Assembly (NCBI RefSeq): GCF_014836595.1
Contig: NZ_JACSQO010000011.1
Span: forward strand, 69,546-133,545
Source of the DNA: Psychrobacillus faecigallinarum
GTDB lineage: Bacteria > Bacillota > Bacilli > Bacillales_A > Planococcaceae
Length of the DNA stretch: 64,000 nucleotides
Direction: 5' to 3'
Positions 17,606 through 27,055 of this stretch are shown piece by piece (position 1 is the stretch's first letter; every line of letters begins with the position of its first letter). The position numbers and the translations under genes were made by a program. The notes beneath the pieces are model-generated. The model did no database searches, was not told where the DNA came from, and was given only the letters and a program-made list of their open reading frames with translations.

Positions 17606-17625
17606 AAATTCATTTAATTACACTA

Positions 17626-17654
17626 AGTTTAACTGAAAGAACCACGGCAAACAA
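17626..17654 (-). promoter_or_regulatory. probable sigma-A promoter of the thiamine operon
   Basis: On the minus strand, TTGTTT and TAAACT separated by 17 bp, about 20 bp before the first aptamer. The -35 is weak; the position is right. Confidence 0.5.
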
Positions 17655-17779
17655 GATAATAATCACGACGTTTCAAGTACGAATTTAAAAATGAATCAAA
17701 GACCCTAGTAGATGTATTGAATTTATATCATAAGTAGGAGCTTCTTCCAGGCTTAATTTAGGTAAGAGAAAAATAAAAA

Positions 17780-17807
17780 AAACGAATTCCAAAATCAGAA
17801 TTCGTTT
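17780..17807 (-). terminator. rlmCD terminator
   Basis: 10-bp perfect stem AAACGAATTC/GAATTCGTTT with an 8-nt loop and a T-rich tail on the minus strand, just past the rlmCD stop. Confidence 0.85.
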
Positions 17808-17815
17808 GTGAAAAC

Positions 17816-19177
17816 TTATGATAACTCCAGCCAAGCAACCGCTTCGCAATGTGTCGTCTGCGGGAACATGTCCACTGGTTGAATTTCCTGTGTCTTATAG
17901 CCTCCATCTTCTAAAATGCGAAGATCACGTGCAAGTGTTGCTGGGTTACATGAGACATAAACTACACGTTTTGGGCGTTGCTCTATGATTGTCGTCAGAA
18001 GTGCTTCGTCGCAGCCTTTTCTCGGGGGATCCACTACTAGAACATCAGCATTTTTTCCTTCCTTGTACCACCGTGGAATGACTTCCTCTGCTGGGCCAGC
18101 TTCAAAGTATGTGTTAGTGAAGCCATTTAGCTCAGCATTTCTTTTTGCGTCCTCAATCGCTTGAGGGACAATTTCTACACCCAACACTTGCTTCGCTCTT
18201 TGCGCAAGGAACAATGAAATTGTACCAATTCCGCAATAAGCGTCAATTACAGTCTCGTCTCCTGAAAGCTGAGCATAATCGAGTGCCTGTTTATATAATA
18301 CTTCTGTCTGCTCTGGGTTTACCTGATAAAAGGAACGAGCAGATATTTCAAATCGAACATCTCCGATTAAATCCTCAATCGTTGGTTTCCCCCACAATAG
18401 GTTTGTTTCGTCTCCGAAGATGACGTTCGTATTTCTTGAATTAACATTTTGCATAATCGAGGTGACTTTTGGTTCTGCTTCTCTAATTAGTTCAATAATT
18501 GCTTCTTTCTTTGAAAGCTTAGGATGCTTTGTTACTAAAACGACCATCACCTCGCCAGTTGCTCTGCCTTTACGGACTACTAAGTGACGCAGCTGACCTT
18601 TTTTTGTGTCTTCATTGTAAGGGACTAAGTCTAGCTCTAATGCCTTTTCCTTGAATGCTCTCATCAATCGATCAGCTTCATCCGATTGGATCAAACAAGT
18701 TGGAGTGTCTGCAATTCTGTGAGACTTCGCCTGATAAAACCCTGCAATCACCTTTCCATCCGCTAAACCAAATGGAATTTGAGATTTATTACGGTATTCC
18801 CAAGGGTTGTCCATTCCTTTTACAGGTAATACTGGCGCATCAATCTTGCCTAATCGTTGCATGACATTTCGAACCATATTTTCTTTCCATTTTAACTGAC
18901 CTTCATAATTGATATGCTGGAGCTGACAGCCGCCACATTCATAAAATACAGGACATGGAGCTTCTACGCGAAATGGGGAGGGCTCTTCAATATTTAATAA
19001 TTTGGCAAAGCCATAGTTCTTTAATGTCTTTAAAACACGTACTTCCGCTTTTTCATCTGGCAGACCACCATGTATGAATAGTGGATAGCCGTCGACCTTA
19101 GCAACGCCAGATCCATCATGTGTCAAATCCTCTATATAAACCGCTAACTGATCATTCTTTTTTACTGGTGTGTTCAC
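17816..19177 (-). CDS. rlmCD: 23S rRNA (uracil-5-)-methyltransferase RlmCD/RlmD family
   Basis: A 453-residue TrmA-family enzyme using S-adenosylmethionine to make 5-methyluridine in 23S rRNA. An N-terminal TRAM domain (~1-65) is followed by the iron-sulfur cysteines [14 protein letters not shown], a central domain, and the Rossmann methyltransferase with [26 protein letters not shown] and the catalytic cysteine in [14 protein letters not shown]. The GTG start at 19177 has GGAGA seven bases upstream. B. subtilis YefA is the homologue. Fragments resembling parts of this gene occur at 12946, 14263 and 27683. Confidence 0.93.
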   Translation of the reverse strand: MNTPVKKNDQLAVYIEDLTHDGSGVAKVDGYPLFIHGGLPDEKAEVRVLKTLKNYGFAKLLNIEEPSPFRVEAPCPVFYECGGCQLQHINYEGQLKWKENMVRNVMQRLGKIDAPVLPVKGMDNPWEYRNKSQIPFGLADGKVIAGFYQAKSHRIADTPTCLIQSDEADRLMRAFKEKALELDLVPYNEDTKKGQLRHLVVRKGRATGEVMVVLVTKHPKLSKKEAIIELIREAEPKVTSIMQNVNSRNTNVIFGDETNLLWGKPTIEDLIGDVRFEISARSFYQVNPEQTEVLYKQALDYAQLSGDETVIDAYCGIGTISLFLAQRAKQVLGVEIVPQAIEDAKRNAELNGFTNTYFEAGPAEEVIPRWYKEGKNADVLVVDPPRKGCDEALLTTIIEQRPKRVVYVSCNPATLARDLRILEDGGYKTQEIQPVDMFPQTTHCEAVAWLELS

Positions 19178-19288
19178 TTTAAATCTCCGTTCTTGTGTAA
19201 TGGATATTATTATATCAAATATAGGCGTCCAATAGTATCAGTTAGCTTAAGTGTATTAAATTTCTCACTTATTTTACCCACAAAAAAA

Positions 19289-19309
19289 AGTAAGGAAAAT
19301 TTCCTTACT
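19289..19309 (-). terminator. terminator overlapping the stop of the 62-residue gene
   Basis: 9-bp stem AGTAAGGAA/TTCCTTACT with a 3-nt loop; T8 follows on the minus strand. The stem includes the last codons of the gene. Confidence 0.75.
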
Positions 19310-19493
19310 CGTTTAACTTTAACATTAATGAATCCTCTATGACAGTCCACTGCTTCTCAGGTAGTATGCTTTTGTTTAACCGAGCTACAAATTGCTCGGC
19401 CTCTTCAAGATTGTAAAATACTTTTATCAGTTGGCTATTTGAATTTTTCAACACTTCTGTAACACCATTCGTGCTACGTGCAATCACAAACAT
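19305..19493 (-). CDS. small uncharacterised protein (62 residues)
   Basis: MFVIARSTNG start, then a helix with EEAEQFVARLNK and the ending DSLMLKLNE. No membrane segment or motif I can name; it looks like a compact alpha/beta domain. The ATG at 19493 has GGAG at good spacing; a TTG four codons upstream is possible. It has its own terminator and is monocistronic, in the same orientation as rlmCD downstream, which supports expression as a real gene. Confidence 0.65.
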   Translation of the reverse strand: MFVIARSTNGVTEVLKNSNSQLIKVFYNLEEAEQFVARLNKSILPEKQWTVIEDSLMLKLNE

Positions 19494-19681
19494 GTTCAAC
19501 TCCAATTTATGGCATTAACAATTTATCATTGTTATTACCATAGTATCTCATTAAACAAAAGAAAAGTATACATTTTTTGGAAAATCATAAAATTATATAT
19601 TAAAAAAAAATATAATTTTTAAAATCTCAAAATACATTAAATGTCTTTTTGATAATAGTCTATACAACCTAAAAAAGCAGC

Positions 19682-19697
19682 ATGGCATCAACGCCAT
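19682..19697 (-). terminator. weak terminator-like hairpin after the YdhK gene
   Basis: Short stem ATGGC/GCCAT with a 6-nt loop; on the minus strand GCTGCTTTTTT follows. It lies ~110 bp past the ydhK-like stop. The rest of the 19494-19805 gap is AT-rich, with nothing else I can support. Confidence 0.35.
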
Positions 19698-19805
19698 TTT
19701 TATTTTTAGAAAGTAATTTTTAGAAAGAAGTATCTGTTCTGCAATATAGACATTTCTTCCGCAACTTCAAACAAACTCTTTCGTGAAAGTTATAAAAATT
19801 TTAGT

Positions 19806-20402
19806 CTATTTTGCTGATAGTTCACTTTCTGTTACCCACTTATGATTTGTAACTGCTTCCCCGTCTGTAGTTGAAATGTAATCTACCATATATACGGTCG
19901 TAGCTTCTGATGAGTCAATTTCTGCATTAGCACCTTCCATTCCAGCCATATGGTCAGCTTCAATGGTAACTTCTGTTCCTGGTTTTAAAGGTTGATCACC
20001 GGCATTTTTTATTTCTTCTTGAATTACCCATTTGTGATTCTCCACCCTTTTGCCACCAGTTGTTGGAGTATAAGAAATGACATATACAGATGTATCATAA
20101 GCTCCTACAATAGTTGCTTCTGCACCCTTCATGCCGCTCATATGGTCAGTCTCTAAAATCGCTTGACTGCCAATTTCAAAAGTTGGGTTTTCAGCTACTT
20201 TCAATCCGTCAGGAACTTCACCAGACCCAGACATGTCCATATTAGAATGATCCATACCTTCCATACTCTCGCCAGAACTTTCATTCATGTTCATATTATT
20301 AGGATTAGGGTTTGTATTGGTTTCCTTCTCATCACTAGCACAAGCAGAAATAATCATTACAACAACCAACAAAATGGTACCTATTATTAAATTTCTTTTC
20401 AT
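19806..20402 (-). CDS. YdhK-family lipoprotein with two DUF1541 domains
   Basis: A 198-residue protein. The lipobox MIISAC puts the lipidated cysteine at residue 21. A Met/His/Asp-rich linker (MEGMDHSNMDMSG) is followed by two tandem ~60-residue DUF1541 repeats, each with the pattern ADHM.GM.GA.A and NHKWV. The Met/His stretch looks suited to copper binding, but that is inference. The start at 20402 follows GAGGAGG. It is last in a minus-strand cluster of redox and sensor genes, with a 124-bp gap before it. Confidence 0.88.
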   Translation of the reverse strand: MKRNLIIGTILLVVVMIISACASDEKETNTNPNPNNMNMNESSGESMEGMDHSNMDMSGSGEVPDGLKVAENPTFEIGSQAILETDHMSGMKGAEATIVGAYDTSVYVISYTPTTGGKRVENHKWVIQEEIKNAGDQPLKPGTEVTIEADHMAGMEGANAEIDSSEATTVYMVDYISTTDGEAVTNHKWVTESELSAK

Positions 20403-20526
20403 TATAATCCTCCTCAATCTTTATTAATTACACACAACAAAAGAAACTTTGTTGTTGAAGACAATCATACACTGAAATTATGAAAAAACTATGCAGAACT
20501 TCCCCATAAATAATTGACCAAAAAGC

Positions 20527-21261
20527 TTATATTTCCCAGTAAGTGATTGTGTCAAAAAGTCCTATCATAAGAATTATAATGCCTGCTAAATTCTGAATAA
20601 CTTTTCCCAGCTTCATACTTTTTTTCATTATTAATTGCCTTGCATCAAATAACCAAATTAATATAAACAAAAGAATTAGCGGTAAGGACGTCGCAAATCC
20701 AAATACTGCAGGTAAGACAAAACCATAAGAGGTTGATAAAACAGTAGGCATTAACCAAACAAAAAATAAGATAAACATTGTAGGACAAAATGCTAATGAA
20801 AAACTAGCTCCTAATAGAAAAGAACCTAACTTCCCTTCTTTTAATACCAATGGGATGCGCATAGTTAATCTATTAATAAAGCCAAACTTAAAAATCCCTA
20901 AAAGTACAAGACCTGTAACCATCATAAGTGGCCCAATCGCTTTACGAAATATTGGGAAGAACTCTGTCATTTTTGTCTCAAAGGATTGACCAAATATCCA
21001 AGCCAATAATCCAATTAAACTAAATACAACGATTTTCCCTACGATAAAAGATATAATCTCTCCCCAATTCCCCTTCATTTGAATTGTTCGATTTCCATAA
21101 AAGGTAATAGCACTTAAATTCCCCGTTAATTGACAAGGTGCAGCCGCCCCAATTAAACCAAGTAGAAGTGCGACTACAATCGGAAAATGTTCGAAGGAGT
21201 GTAAGAAATCAGTAACTGGGTTACTTATTGTTTGACTTATCTTTGACATCAAACTGTACAT
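20527..21261 (-). CDS. CcdA/DsbD-like thiol-disulfide (or metal) membrane transporter
   Basis: A 244-residue protein with six or seven membrane segments. It has the two membrane-embedded cysteine motifs of the CcdA superfamily, AAPCQLTGN (Cys43) and AFCPTMF (Cys159), in the positions where CcdA has SPC and TPC. It is more diverged from standard CcdA than the second copy at 24928. It could move reducing equivalents across the membrane to a surface acceptor, or a metal. It sits 21 bases after the BNR lipoprotein gene with GAAGGTG before the ATG, so it is co-translated with that operon. Confidence 0.8.
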   Translation of the reverse strand: MYSLMSKISQTISNPVTDFLHSFEHFPIVVALLLGLIGAAAPCQLTGNLSAITFYGNRTIQMKGNWGEIISFIVGKIVVFSLIGLLAWIFGQSFETKMTEFFPIFRKAIGPLMMVTGLVLLGIFKFGFINRLTMRIPLVLKEGKLGSFLLGASFSLAFCPTMFILFFVWLMPTVLSTSYGFVLPAVFGFATSLPLILLFILIWLFDARQLIMKKSMKLGKVIQNLAGIIILMIGLFDTITYWEI

Positions 21262-21282
21262 CTAAATTCACCTTCTATTTTC

Positions 21283-22206
21283 TTATATTGATAACTCACC
21301 ATTTGAAGCGAGTTTATCCCAAGAAAATCCTTCGTCTTTTGTTACATAAATATTATTATTGTTTGTAGCTATTACGATCTCTTTTAGATTCCCTGGGTTT
21401 ATTGCAATAAAGATAATGGGATCCATTTCTAAATCAGATGGTAGTTCAATTTCTGTTTCCTCACTATTCTCTATCATGAAAGATTTTAGAAATACCTTAT
21501 CATTATCAAAATTAGAATAATAACCTCCTGTCTCATTAAATGTTACATACGTGATATTATTAGTATCATTCTTCCGTTTAAAATTTTGTCCATAATCATC
21601 CGAAATAAATAATCCATCCTTGCTTGCTGCAGCAATAGTTTGCTTATACGTTGGGTGTGCAGACAAATTGGAAATATAATCTGACGTAAATCCATTCATA
21701 GCAACCTTCTTCCAAGAAACACCTTCATCTACAGAATAGTGTAAACCTACATCCATCTCTTTAACGGGTGTTTCATTTAATACGTAAATTGTATTTGAAT
21801 CATAGCCAGCCGCAAGATAATGAAAATCAATCTCTCCATAAAAAGCTAATTGTTCGAAACTTGCTCCTTTATCGTTGCTCTTTATAAGACCTAGAGGATT
21901 TTTATATTCACTTCCTTCTTCTGGGTGACCACTTGAGAAAAATCCTTCTCGTACAGCTTGAAAGCCCATATAATCATGTTTTTGACTATTTGCTTCTTTC
22001 CATCCTTCTTTGCCATATTCATATAATCCTAAATGTGTTGCAATGGCAAATTCGTTTCCTCCATTTATATATCCCATACCGTGTATATGATCAATTTTAT
22101 TATTTTTAACTTCGTTAAATAAATATCCTTCCTTTTCATTTGAGTTACATGCAGACAGGAGAAATAATATTACAATTAAACCAATTAAAAATTTATATTT
22201 TTTCAT
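21283..22206 (-). CDS. BNR/Asp-box lipoprotein (F510_1955-type glycosylhydrolase family)
   Basis: A 307-residue protein. The signal ends in LLSAC with the lipidated Cys20. The mature protein has at least four Asp-box motifs, SNDKGASFE, SVDEGVSW, SDDYGQNF and TKDEGFSW, spaced as in sialidase-type beta-propellers, and the start HIHGMGY seen in proteins annotated as F510_1955 family. Despite the family name, no glycosidase active site is visible to me; a scaffold or sensor role is as likely. AAGGGAG before the ATG; the gap to the response regulator is only 15 bases. Confidence 0.82.
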   Translation of the reverse strand: MKKYKFLIGLIVILFLLSACNSNEKEGYLFNEVKNNKIDHIHGMGYINGGNEFAIATHLGLYEYGKEGWKEANSQKHDYMGFQAVREGFFSSGHPEEGSEYKNPLGLIKSNDKGASFEQLAFYGEIDFHYLAAGYDSNTIYVLNETPVKEMDVGLHYSVDEGVSWKKVAMNGFTSDYISNLSAHPTYKQTIAAASKDGLFISDDYGQNFKRKNDTNNITYVTFNETGGYYSNFDNDKVFLKSFMIENSEETEIELPSDLEMDPIIFIAINPGNLKEIVIATNNNNIYVTKDEGFSWDKLASNGELSI

Positions 22207-22221
22207 TTTAATATAACTCCC

Positions 22222-22899
22222 TTAGCTCCATTTATATCCGATTCCCCATACCGTCTTAAGAAATTCATCAATAGGGAAACCATTAGCTTTCAATTTTTCT
22301 CTCAAATTGCGTATATGTGAGTCTACCGTTCTTGTGTCTGTATATGTGCTAAATTCCCATGCAGCATTCAATAGCTCTTCGCGTGTATATGTTTTTTTGG
22401 GGCGAGTAATTAATGCTTCAATAATATAAAATTCTTTCAATGTTAGTTGTACGATTGCTTCATGGTATTGTAATGAATAAGTCTCCCTATTTAGTCTAAA
22501 AGCTTCGTAAGTTATAGACACTTCCTCCAATTCATTCACAGATAACCGGCGTAATATTGCATTAACTCTTGCCACCAACTCTTTTTCATCAAAAGGTTTT
22601 GTTATATAATCGTCAGCCCCAGTGTTTAATCCTTTTACTAAATCTAACTTTTCAGATCTGGCTGTAAGCATAATTATAGGAACATCAGAAAACTTTCTTA
22701 TCTTTTTACAAGCTTCCCATCCATCCATTTCTGGCATCATGACATCTAAAAGGACAAGATTAACTTTCTCATTTTGCAGTATCTCTATTGCTTTCTTGCC
22801 ACTTGTTTCTTTCATACATATGAATCCAAGTGGCTGAAGAAATAATTCAATTAAATCTAACATTCTAGGCTCATCATCCACTAACAAAATTTTCTGCAT
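22222..22899 (-). CDS. OmpR-family response regulator
   Basis: A 225-residue regulator. Receiver domain with the acidic pair DD at 8-9, phospho-acceptor Asp52 in LLDVMMPEMDGW, and TKPF with the conserved lysine. The C-terminal winged helix ends in TVDSHIRNLREKLKANG...VWGIGYKWS. It is transcribed just after the sensor kinase (37 bp) and just before the lipoprotein and CcdA-like genes, so the kinase-regulator pair probably controls this same cluster. Confidence 0.94.
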   Translation of the reverse strand: MQKILLVDDEPRMLDLIELFLQPLGFICMKETSGKKAIEILQNEKVNLVLLDVMMPEMDGWEACKKIRKFSDVPIIMLTARSEKLDLVKGLNTGADDYITKPFDEKELVARVNAILRRLSVNELEEVSITYEAFRLNRETYSLQYHEAIVQLTLKEFYIIEALITRPKKTYTREELLNAAWEFSTYTDTRTVDSHIRNLREKLKANGFPIDEFLKTVWGIGYKWS

Positions 22900-22936
22900 A
22901 AACGCTCAAAACCTCCTATTCAATCCTTACATAATC

Positions 22937-24298
22937 CTAAATTATTACTGTAAATGTACTTCCTTTTCCCAAAATACTATGAACCTCAATGCTTCCTCCA
23001 TGTGCTTCCACTAATTCCTTCACAACAGCAAGCCCAATTCCTGATCCACCAAACGAACGTGAACGTGACTTTTCTATACGGTATAGTTTTTCAAATATGA
23101 AACTAATTTCATCGTTGGGAATTCCTATTCCACAATCAATAACAGAAATGATTGTCCTCTTCTCTTTTTTACGTACATCCAATGAAACCTTTGTATTTTC
23201 TTTAGAGTATTTCAATGCATTATCAAGTAAATTCAATACAATTTGCTCTAATCGCAAAGAATCGGCATGTACTTGAAAATTGTCCTCACATACATAACTT
23301 AGTTTGATATTCTTCATCTCAAAAGAAGGTCCAACTAGTTTGATGATGTTGTCAAAAAACGGCTGTGCATCAAAATACTCCTTTGATACAGTAAAAGAAT
23401 TCTCATCCATTTTTGCTAAATCTAATAAATTTTTAACAAGTTCTTTCATTCTTTCTGACTCTTCTGCAATTATTAAAAGATACTGCTCACGTTCTTCTTT
23501 ACTAATCTCTTTTCGCATTGCTACATTAGAATATCCAATTAGATATGTAAGAGGAGTTTTCAGTTCATGAGCAACTGAAGCTAAAAATTCATTTCGTTCC
23601 GTTTTCATTCTTTCTAGGTCATTCGCTAACTTTTGAATAGAACCTGACAATTTCCCGAGTTCATCCTTACCGATGGAAGGAAGACTCACAGCAAAATCCC
23701 CTTTGCTTAAGTTCTCCGTAGCTTCTTTCATACGTATTAAAGGTCTCGTAAGTAGTCTAGATAATGCCGTATAGACGATAAACAAGAGGATAACACTTGT
23801 CCCACCGGCAATTCCAAAATGCATGTTTAGCTTATCCACCAATTGCTTAATAGAAGATGTACTTTGAAACATGACAACATAACCAGATTGATCATTACTC
23901 ACTTTATAGGGATGTGCACTTATAATATAAGGTGATTCATTCCACTCTGAAACTAGTACTTCATCTTTTTTCGAATCCAGATTTTTTATTAGTGGGATAT
24001 AGTCATCTAAAGGCAAATTTTTTTCAAATGAGCTATTTATGATTTCCCCTTTGTTATTTGTAATAACGACTTCTCTTTCCTTTCCCTTTTCCATCAATAC
24101 GATATGTCTCATAGTAGTATCAGAGTAGTATTCAAGAAGTACCTCGCGATGATTTGATCCGTTTTTTAATAATAAAGAGAACTCCTCATCAATTCTTGCA
24201 TGTACAATATTTTGATGGAGATAAAAAATAAGGAATGCTTCCATTATCAGTACAGCGATGAAAAAATAAGCTGTTAACTTTGTCGAAATTCTATTCAT
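22937..24298 (-). CDS. sensor histidine kinase (HAMP, HisKA, HATPase_c)
   Basis: A 453-residue protein. Two membrane segments at about 10-30 and 165-185 enclose a ~135-residue extracytoplasmic sensor domain. Then a HAMP domain (LTRPLIRMKEATENLSKGDF), the phospho-accepting H-box SVAHELKTPLT (His244), the N-box LLDNALKYS, and the glycine boxes DCGIGIP and GSGIGLAVVKELVEAHGG. ATG at 24298 is taken over the adjacent TTG. GAAGGTG lies upstream. The sensor sits between a ResA-like thioredoxin and its response regulator, hinting that it monitors redox state or metal outside the cell. Confidence 0.93.
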   Translation of the reverse strand: MNRISTKLTAYFFIAVLIMEAFLIFYLHQNIVHARIDEEFSLLLKNGSNHREVLLEYYSDTTMRHIVLMEKGKEREVVITNNKGEIINSSFEKNLPLDDYIPLIKNLDSKKDEVLVSEWNESPYIISAHPYKVSNDQSGYVVMFQSTSSIKQLVDKLNMHFGIAGGTSVILLFIVYTALSRLLTRPLIRMKEATENLSKGDFAVSLPSIGKDELGKLSGSIQKLANDLERMKTERNEFLASVAHELKTPLTYLIGYSNVAMRKEISKEEREQYLLIIAEESERMKELVKNLLDLAKMDENSFTVSKEYFDAQPFFDNIIKLVGPSFEMKNIKLSYVCEDNFQVHADSLRLEQIVLNLLDNALKYSKENTKVSLDVRKKEKRTIISVIDCGIGIPNDEISFIFEKLYRIEKSRSRSFGGSGIGLAVVKELVEAHGGSIEVHSILGKGSTFTVII

Positions 24299-24353
24299 CA
24301 AACCATTTACACCTTCTCACTAAAGAATCCAAATAACCAAATGAAACTAAATA

Positions 24354-24890
24354 TTATGAAGGCATTATCTGCTGCATATATCGCTTTATGCTTTCCTCAC
24401 TCATCTCACCAGTGATTATTTTCTCAATTTTACCTTCCGGGTTAACAAGAAAAGTAGTAGGTAAAGGATTAATATTATATGTCTCCATTACACTTTTATT
24501 TTTATCTATCAAAACCGGGAAGCTCAAACCTTTGCGATCAATATATTTTTGCACTTTAAAATCGGACTCACCTATGTTTACTGCCAGTATTTGAAGACCG
24601 TTGTCTTTTACTTTTTTATACTGTTTGTCCATCAGCGGGAATTCTCTCTCACAAGGTTTACACCAAGTTCCCCAAAAGTTTAAAAAGACCCCTTGACCTC
24701 TGTAATCAGATAATTTATGTCTCTCTCCATTCATATCAATTAATACAAAATCAGGCGCTGTATCTCCTACTTGTAAAACTTCATTTTTACTTTTACTTAA
24801 ATTAGTGTATATGGTAAAGACAATTACTCCAACCATTATCGTCAAAAGTGTAAGTCGCATGTAAAATCTTTTTTTCTTTTTGTTTTCCAT
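24354..24890 (-). CDS. membrane-anchored TlpA/ResA-like thiol-disulfide oxidoreductase
   Basis: A 178-residue protein. An N-terminal uncleaved anchor (~9-28) is followed by an AhpC/TlpA-type thioredoxin domain: VGDTAPDFVLID, the active site WCKPC (Cys77, Cys80), and the cis-Pro region PLPTTFLV. In the ResA family this reduces disulfides on the outer side, recharged by CcdA. The ATG at 24890 has only a weak GTAGG; an upstream TTG overlapping ccdA is less likely. The adjacent CcdA gene (24928) is its natural electron donor. Confidence 0.9.
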   Translation of the reverse strand: MENKKKKRFYMRLTLLTIMVGVIVFTIYTNLSKSKNEVLQVGDTAPDFVLIDMNGERHKLSDYRGQGVFLNFWGTWCKPCEREFPLMDKQYKKVKDNGLQILAVNIGESDFKVQKYIDRKGLSFPVLIDKNKSVMETYNINPLPTTFLVNPEGKIEKIITGEMSEESIKRYMQQIMPS

Positions 24891-24927
24891 AGTAAAAAAC
24901 CTACTCTCTAATAAGTTTTGATTTAAT

Positions 24928-25647
24928 TTAAAACCCTGTAAATCCTCCAAAAAAAGGAGTCAAAAATTCTATAATCTTTGTCAGCATATCAAAATATAGT
25001 AAGACTCCCATGACAACCATTAAAGTTCCTCCAAATTTCATAAACATTTCACTTCTTTTTTGTAAAAACTTCATTTTTCCTATAAATAACGACATAATGA
25101 GAAATGGGACAGAGAAACCTAGGACATAAAATAACATATATAGGATTCCACGTTCAGGATCAGAAAACCCTAAAGCAATAACACCAGCAAGAATTGGTCC
25201 TGTACATGGAGTCCATCCAGCAGCAAATCCCATACCAATCAACACAGACCCTATATGTCCCTTGGGACGCTTTTTAAACTGAACTCTCTTCTCTGAAAGG
25301 AGAATGTCAAAATTAATAATTCCTAGTATTACTAAACCAAAAAATATTATAAGAATTGCTCCTATTTGGCGTATTAAGTCTTGGTATTCAATAAAAATTG
25401 TTCCTATAAAAGATGTGGAGAAACCTAATGCCATAAAAATGAATGAAAATCCAAGTAAAAAAAGAAGCGTATGTACCAATGCCTTTCTATTTAACATACC
25501 TTTATCTTGTGTAAGTTCATTTAGAGATACCCCAGTTACATATGAAAGAAATGCGGGATAAAGGGGTAATGAACAAGGCGATATAAAGGACAAAAATCCC
25601 GCCCCAAAAGCCAAGAATAAACTTAATTGGTCAAACAATAAATTCAC
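24928..25647 (-). CDS. cytochrome c biogenesis-type thiol transporter CcdA
   Basis: A 239-residue polytopic protein with six membrane segments. Both signature motifs are present: FISPCSLPLYPAF (Cys25) and GWTPCTGPILAG (Cys148). It passes electrons from cytoplasmic thioredoxin to the outer face, here to the ResA-like protein encoded next. It is the first gene of the cluster. A GTG at 25647 is used as start with AAGGA close by; a TTG three codons downstream would have better spacing. No cytochrome c assembly genes are near, so the partner need not be a cytochrome. Confidence 0.92.
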   Translation of the reverse strand: MNLLFDQLSLFLAFGAGFLSFISPCSLPLYPAFLSYVTGVSLNELTQDKGMLNRKALVHTLLFLLGFSFIFMALGFSTSFIGTIFIEYQDLIRQIGAILIIFFGLVILGIINFDILLSEKRVQFKKRPKGHIGSVLIGMGFAAGWTPCTGPILAGVIALGFSDPERGILYMLFYVLGFSVPFLIMSLFIGKMKFLQKRSEMFMKFGGTLMVVMGVLLYFDMLTKIIEFLTPFFGGFTGF

Positions 25648-25870
25648 CTATCCTTTCATTATCCTCACGAATAGTATAGATAATAAATATGAAGAAATTA
25701 TGCAGAGATTAATATAAAAAACTAAAAGAAGTTATAATATCTTTTTATTGTTTTTTTAATGGAAAAGTTGGATTGTAAGAGGCTAATTCTACAGGGGACG
25801 GAGCTTAATACTTAACACTCTTTTACAGCGGATACAATGAGAGGAGCATCTTTATAATCTCAAATAATAA

Positions 25871-25906
25871 AAAAACAACAACGTTTATTTGTACGTTGTT
25901 GTTTTT
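25871..25906 (-). terminator. terminator of the HAD phosphatase gene
   Basis: Perfect 14-bp stem with an 8-nt loop and T-rich tail on the minus strand. The remaining sequence at 25648-25870 shows no gene I can support. Confidence 0.85.
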
Positions 25907-26001
25907 CGTTCTTTTGTTATAAAACAAATTAGGAGTGCAATTTGCTTTGTAGATTTGTTTATTCTTTTTATAAAATTGTTAATATTGGAATCTCCTAAAG
26001 C

Positions 26002-26703
26002 TTAAATTTCTAACATTTGACCTCGAACTATTTTTTTCATCTCTTTCCAATCTTGTATTTCATATGTAGGTAAAATAGAAGTTCTATTTTCTTTTTGCTG
26101 AGGATTGAACCAGCAAGTATCAATACCAAAATTATTCCCACCTTGTATATCAGAGGTAAGTGAATCACCAACCATTAAAACGCTAGACGGGTCTGTTATT
26201 CCTAGTTTCTTGAATGCATATTCAAAAATAGCTGACTGCGGTTTTTGATAACCAACCTCTTCTGAAGTGATTATAGCTTCAAATTTCCCATTCAAAGGAG
26301 AACCGTTGACTCTTGCATGCTGGGCTATTTGGAAGCCATTCGTTAAAACAGCAAAACGGCAACCAGATAAATCCGTAAGCATTTCCTCTACACCATCGAT
26401 TAAGTGAATTTCTCTTCCAAGGTTTTCAATATATTTATCACTTACTTTTTCTACATCTAACTCGAGGCTATGCTCTAAAAACAAACGTTTGAATCGCTCT
26501 ATTTTTAATAGTTCTAGTGTTGTAATGCCGTTTTCTAATTCATCCCATAATACCTTACTAATTGCCTTATAGCTGCTTAAATAATCCTGAAGTCCATTTG
26601 GTAATCCATATTCTACAAATAACTGTTGAAATGCATTTTTCTCAGTCATTCCAAAATCGTATAAGGTATCATCTAAATCGAACATAATTACTTCATATCT
26701 CAT
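26002..26703 (-). CDS. HAD-superfamily hydrolase, YjjG-type nucleotidase
   Basis: A 233-residue HAD subfamily IA enzyme. The nucleophile motif FDLDDTLYDF has Asp9 and Asp11; motif II is LTNGF, the motif III lysine is in GYQKP, and motif IV is MVGDSLTSDIQGG. The length and the cap region fit the YjjG/YfnB group of pyrimidine nucleotidases that clean up non-canonical nucleotides. The ATG has AGGGGTGG upstream. Monocistronic; substrate assigned from family resemblance only. Confidence 0.87.
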   Translation of the reverse strand: MRYEVIMFDLDDTLYDFGMTEKNAFQQLFVEYGLPNGLQDYLSSYKAISKVLWDELENGITTLELLKIERFKRLFLEHSLELDVEKVSDKYIENLGREIHLIDGVEEMLTDLSGCRFAVLTNGFQIAQHARVNGSPLNGKFEAIITSEEVGYQKPQSAIFEYAFKKLGITDPSSVLMVGDSLTSDIQGGNNFGIDTCWFNPQQKENRTSILPTYEIQDWKEMKKIVRGQMLEI

Positions 26704-26775
26704 TTATTTCTCCACCCCTTCTAATTCTATTTTAGCATAATCACTTTTCTTGTTTGTTTAGAAATTGTTAAGCAA

Positions 26776-26802
26776 AAAGGACCTCTACTAATGAGGTCCT
26801 TT
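26776..26802 (-). terminator. terminator hairpin, copy 1 of a duplicated sequence
   Basis: 10-bp stem AAAGGACCTC/GAGGTCCTTT with a 7-nt loop. It is oriented to end transcription coming from the right (cyd operon). Its core is repeated 1.15 kb away at 27936. Confidence 0.7.
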
Positions 26803-26885
26803 CAGACTGAGACAAACTCTTAAAATAGGGTTTGTTTACAGTCTTTTTATATTTTAGAATTAAATTAACAATAAGATCGTTGATT

Positions 26886-27021
26886 TCCATTCCGGGACCG
26901 ATGCTTTCCCCGGGCACGGCTCCAGCTAACTAAATGGTGCCTACAACGGTAGGCCCATTTAGTGGATCTTCCGCTCGTGCTGTTCCCGGTGGAGTCACGG
27001 TCCCTCCATTCCAATCAACTT
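26886..27021. repeat. GC-rich hairpin element, diverged type
   Basis: A ~135-bp GC-rich block starting TTGATTTCCATTCCGGGACCG and ending with CGGTCCCTCCATTCCAATCAA, so the ends are inverted repeats. A nested inverted pair lies inside. The architecture matches the family at 35330-36062, but the sequence is clearly diverged. It abuts the transposase remnant. Confidence 0.65.
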
Positions 27022-27055
27022 AAATATTCTATGTAATAAAGTGAGGTCTATAAAT

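Noticed and set aside
26888..27021. Terminal inverted repeat of the IS1182-like element
   Set aside because: The block is a self-contained hairpin related to elements elsewhere without any transposase; no matching inverted copy lies at the other side of the remnant.
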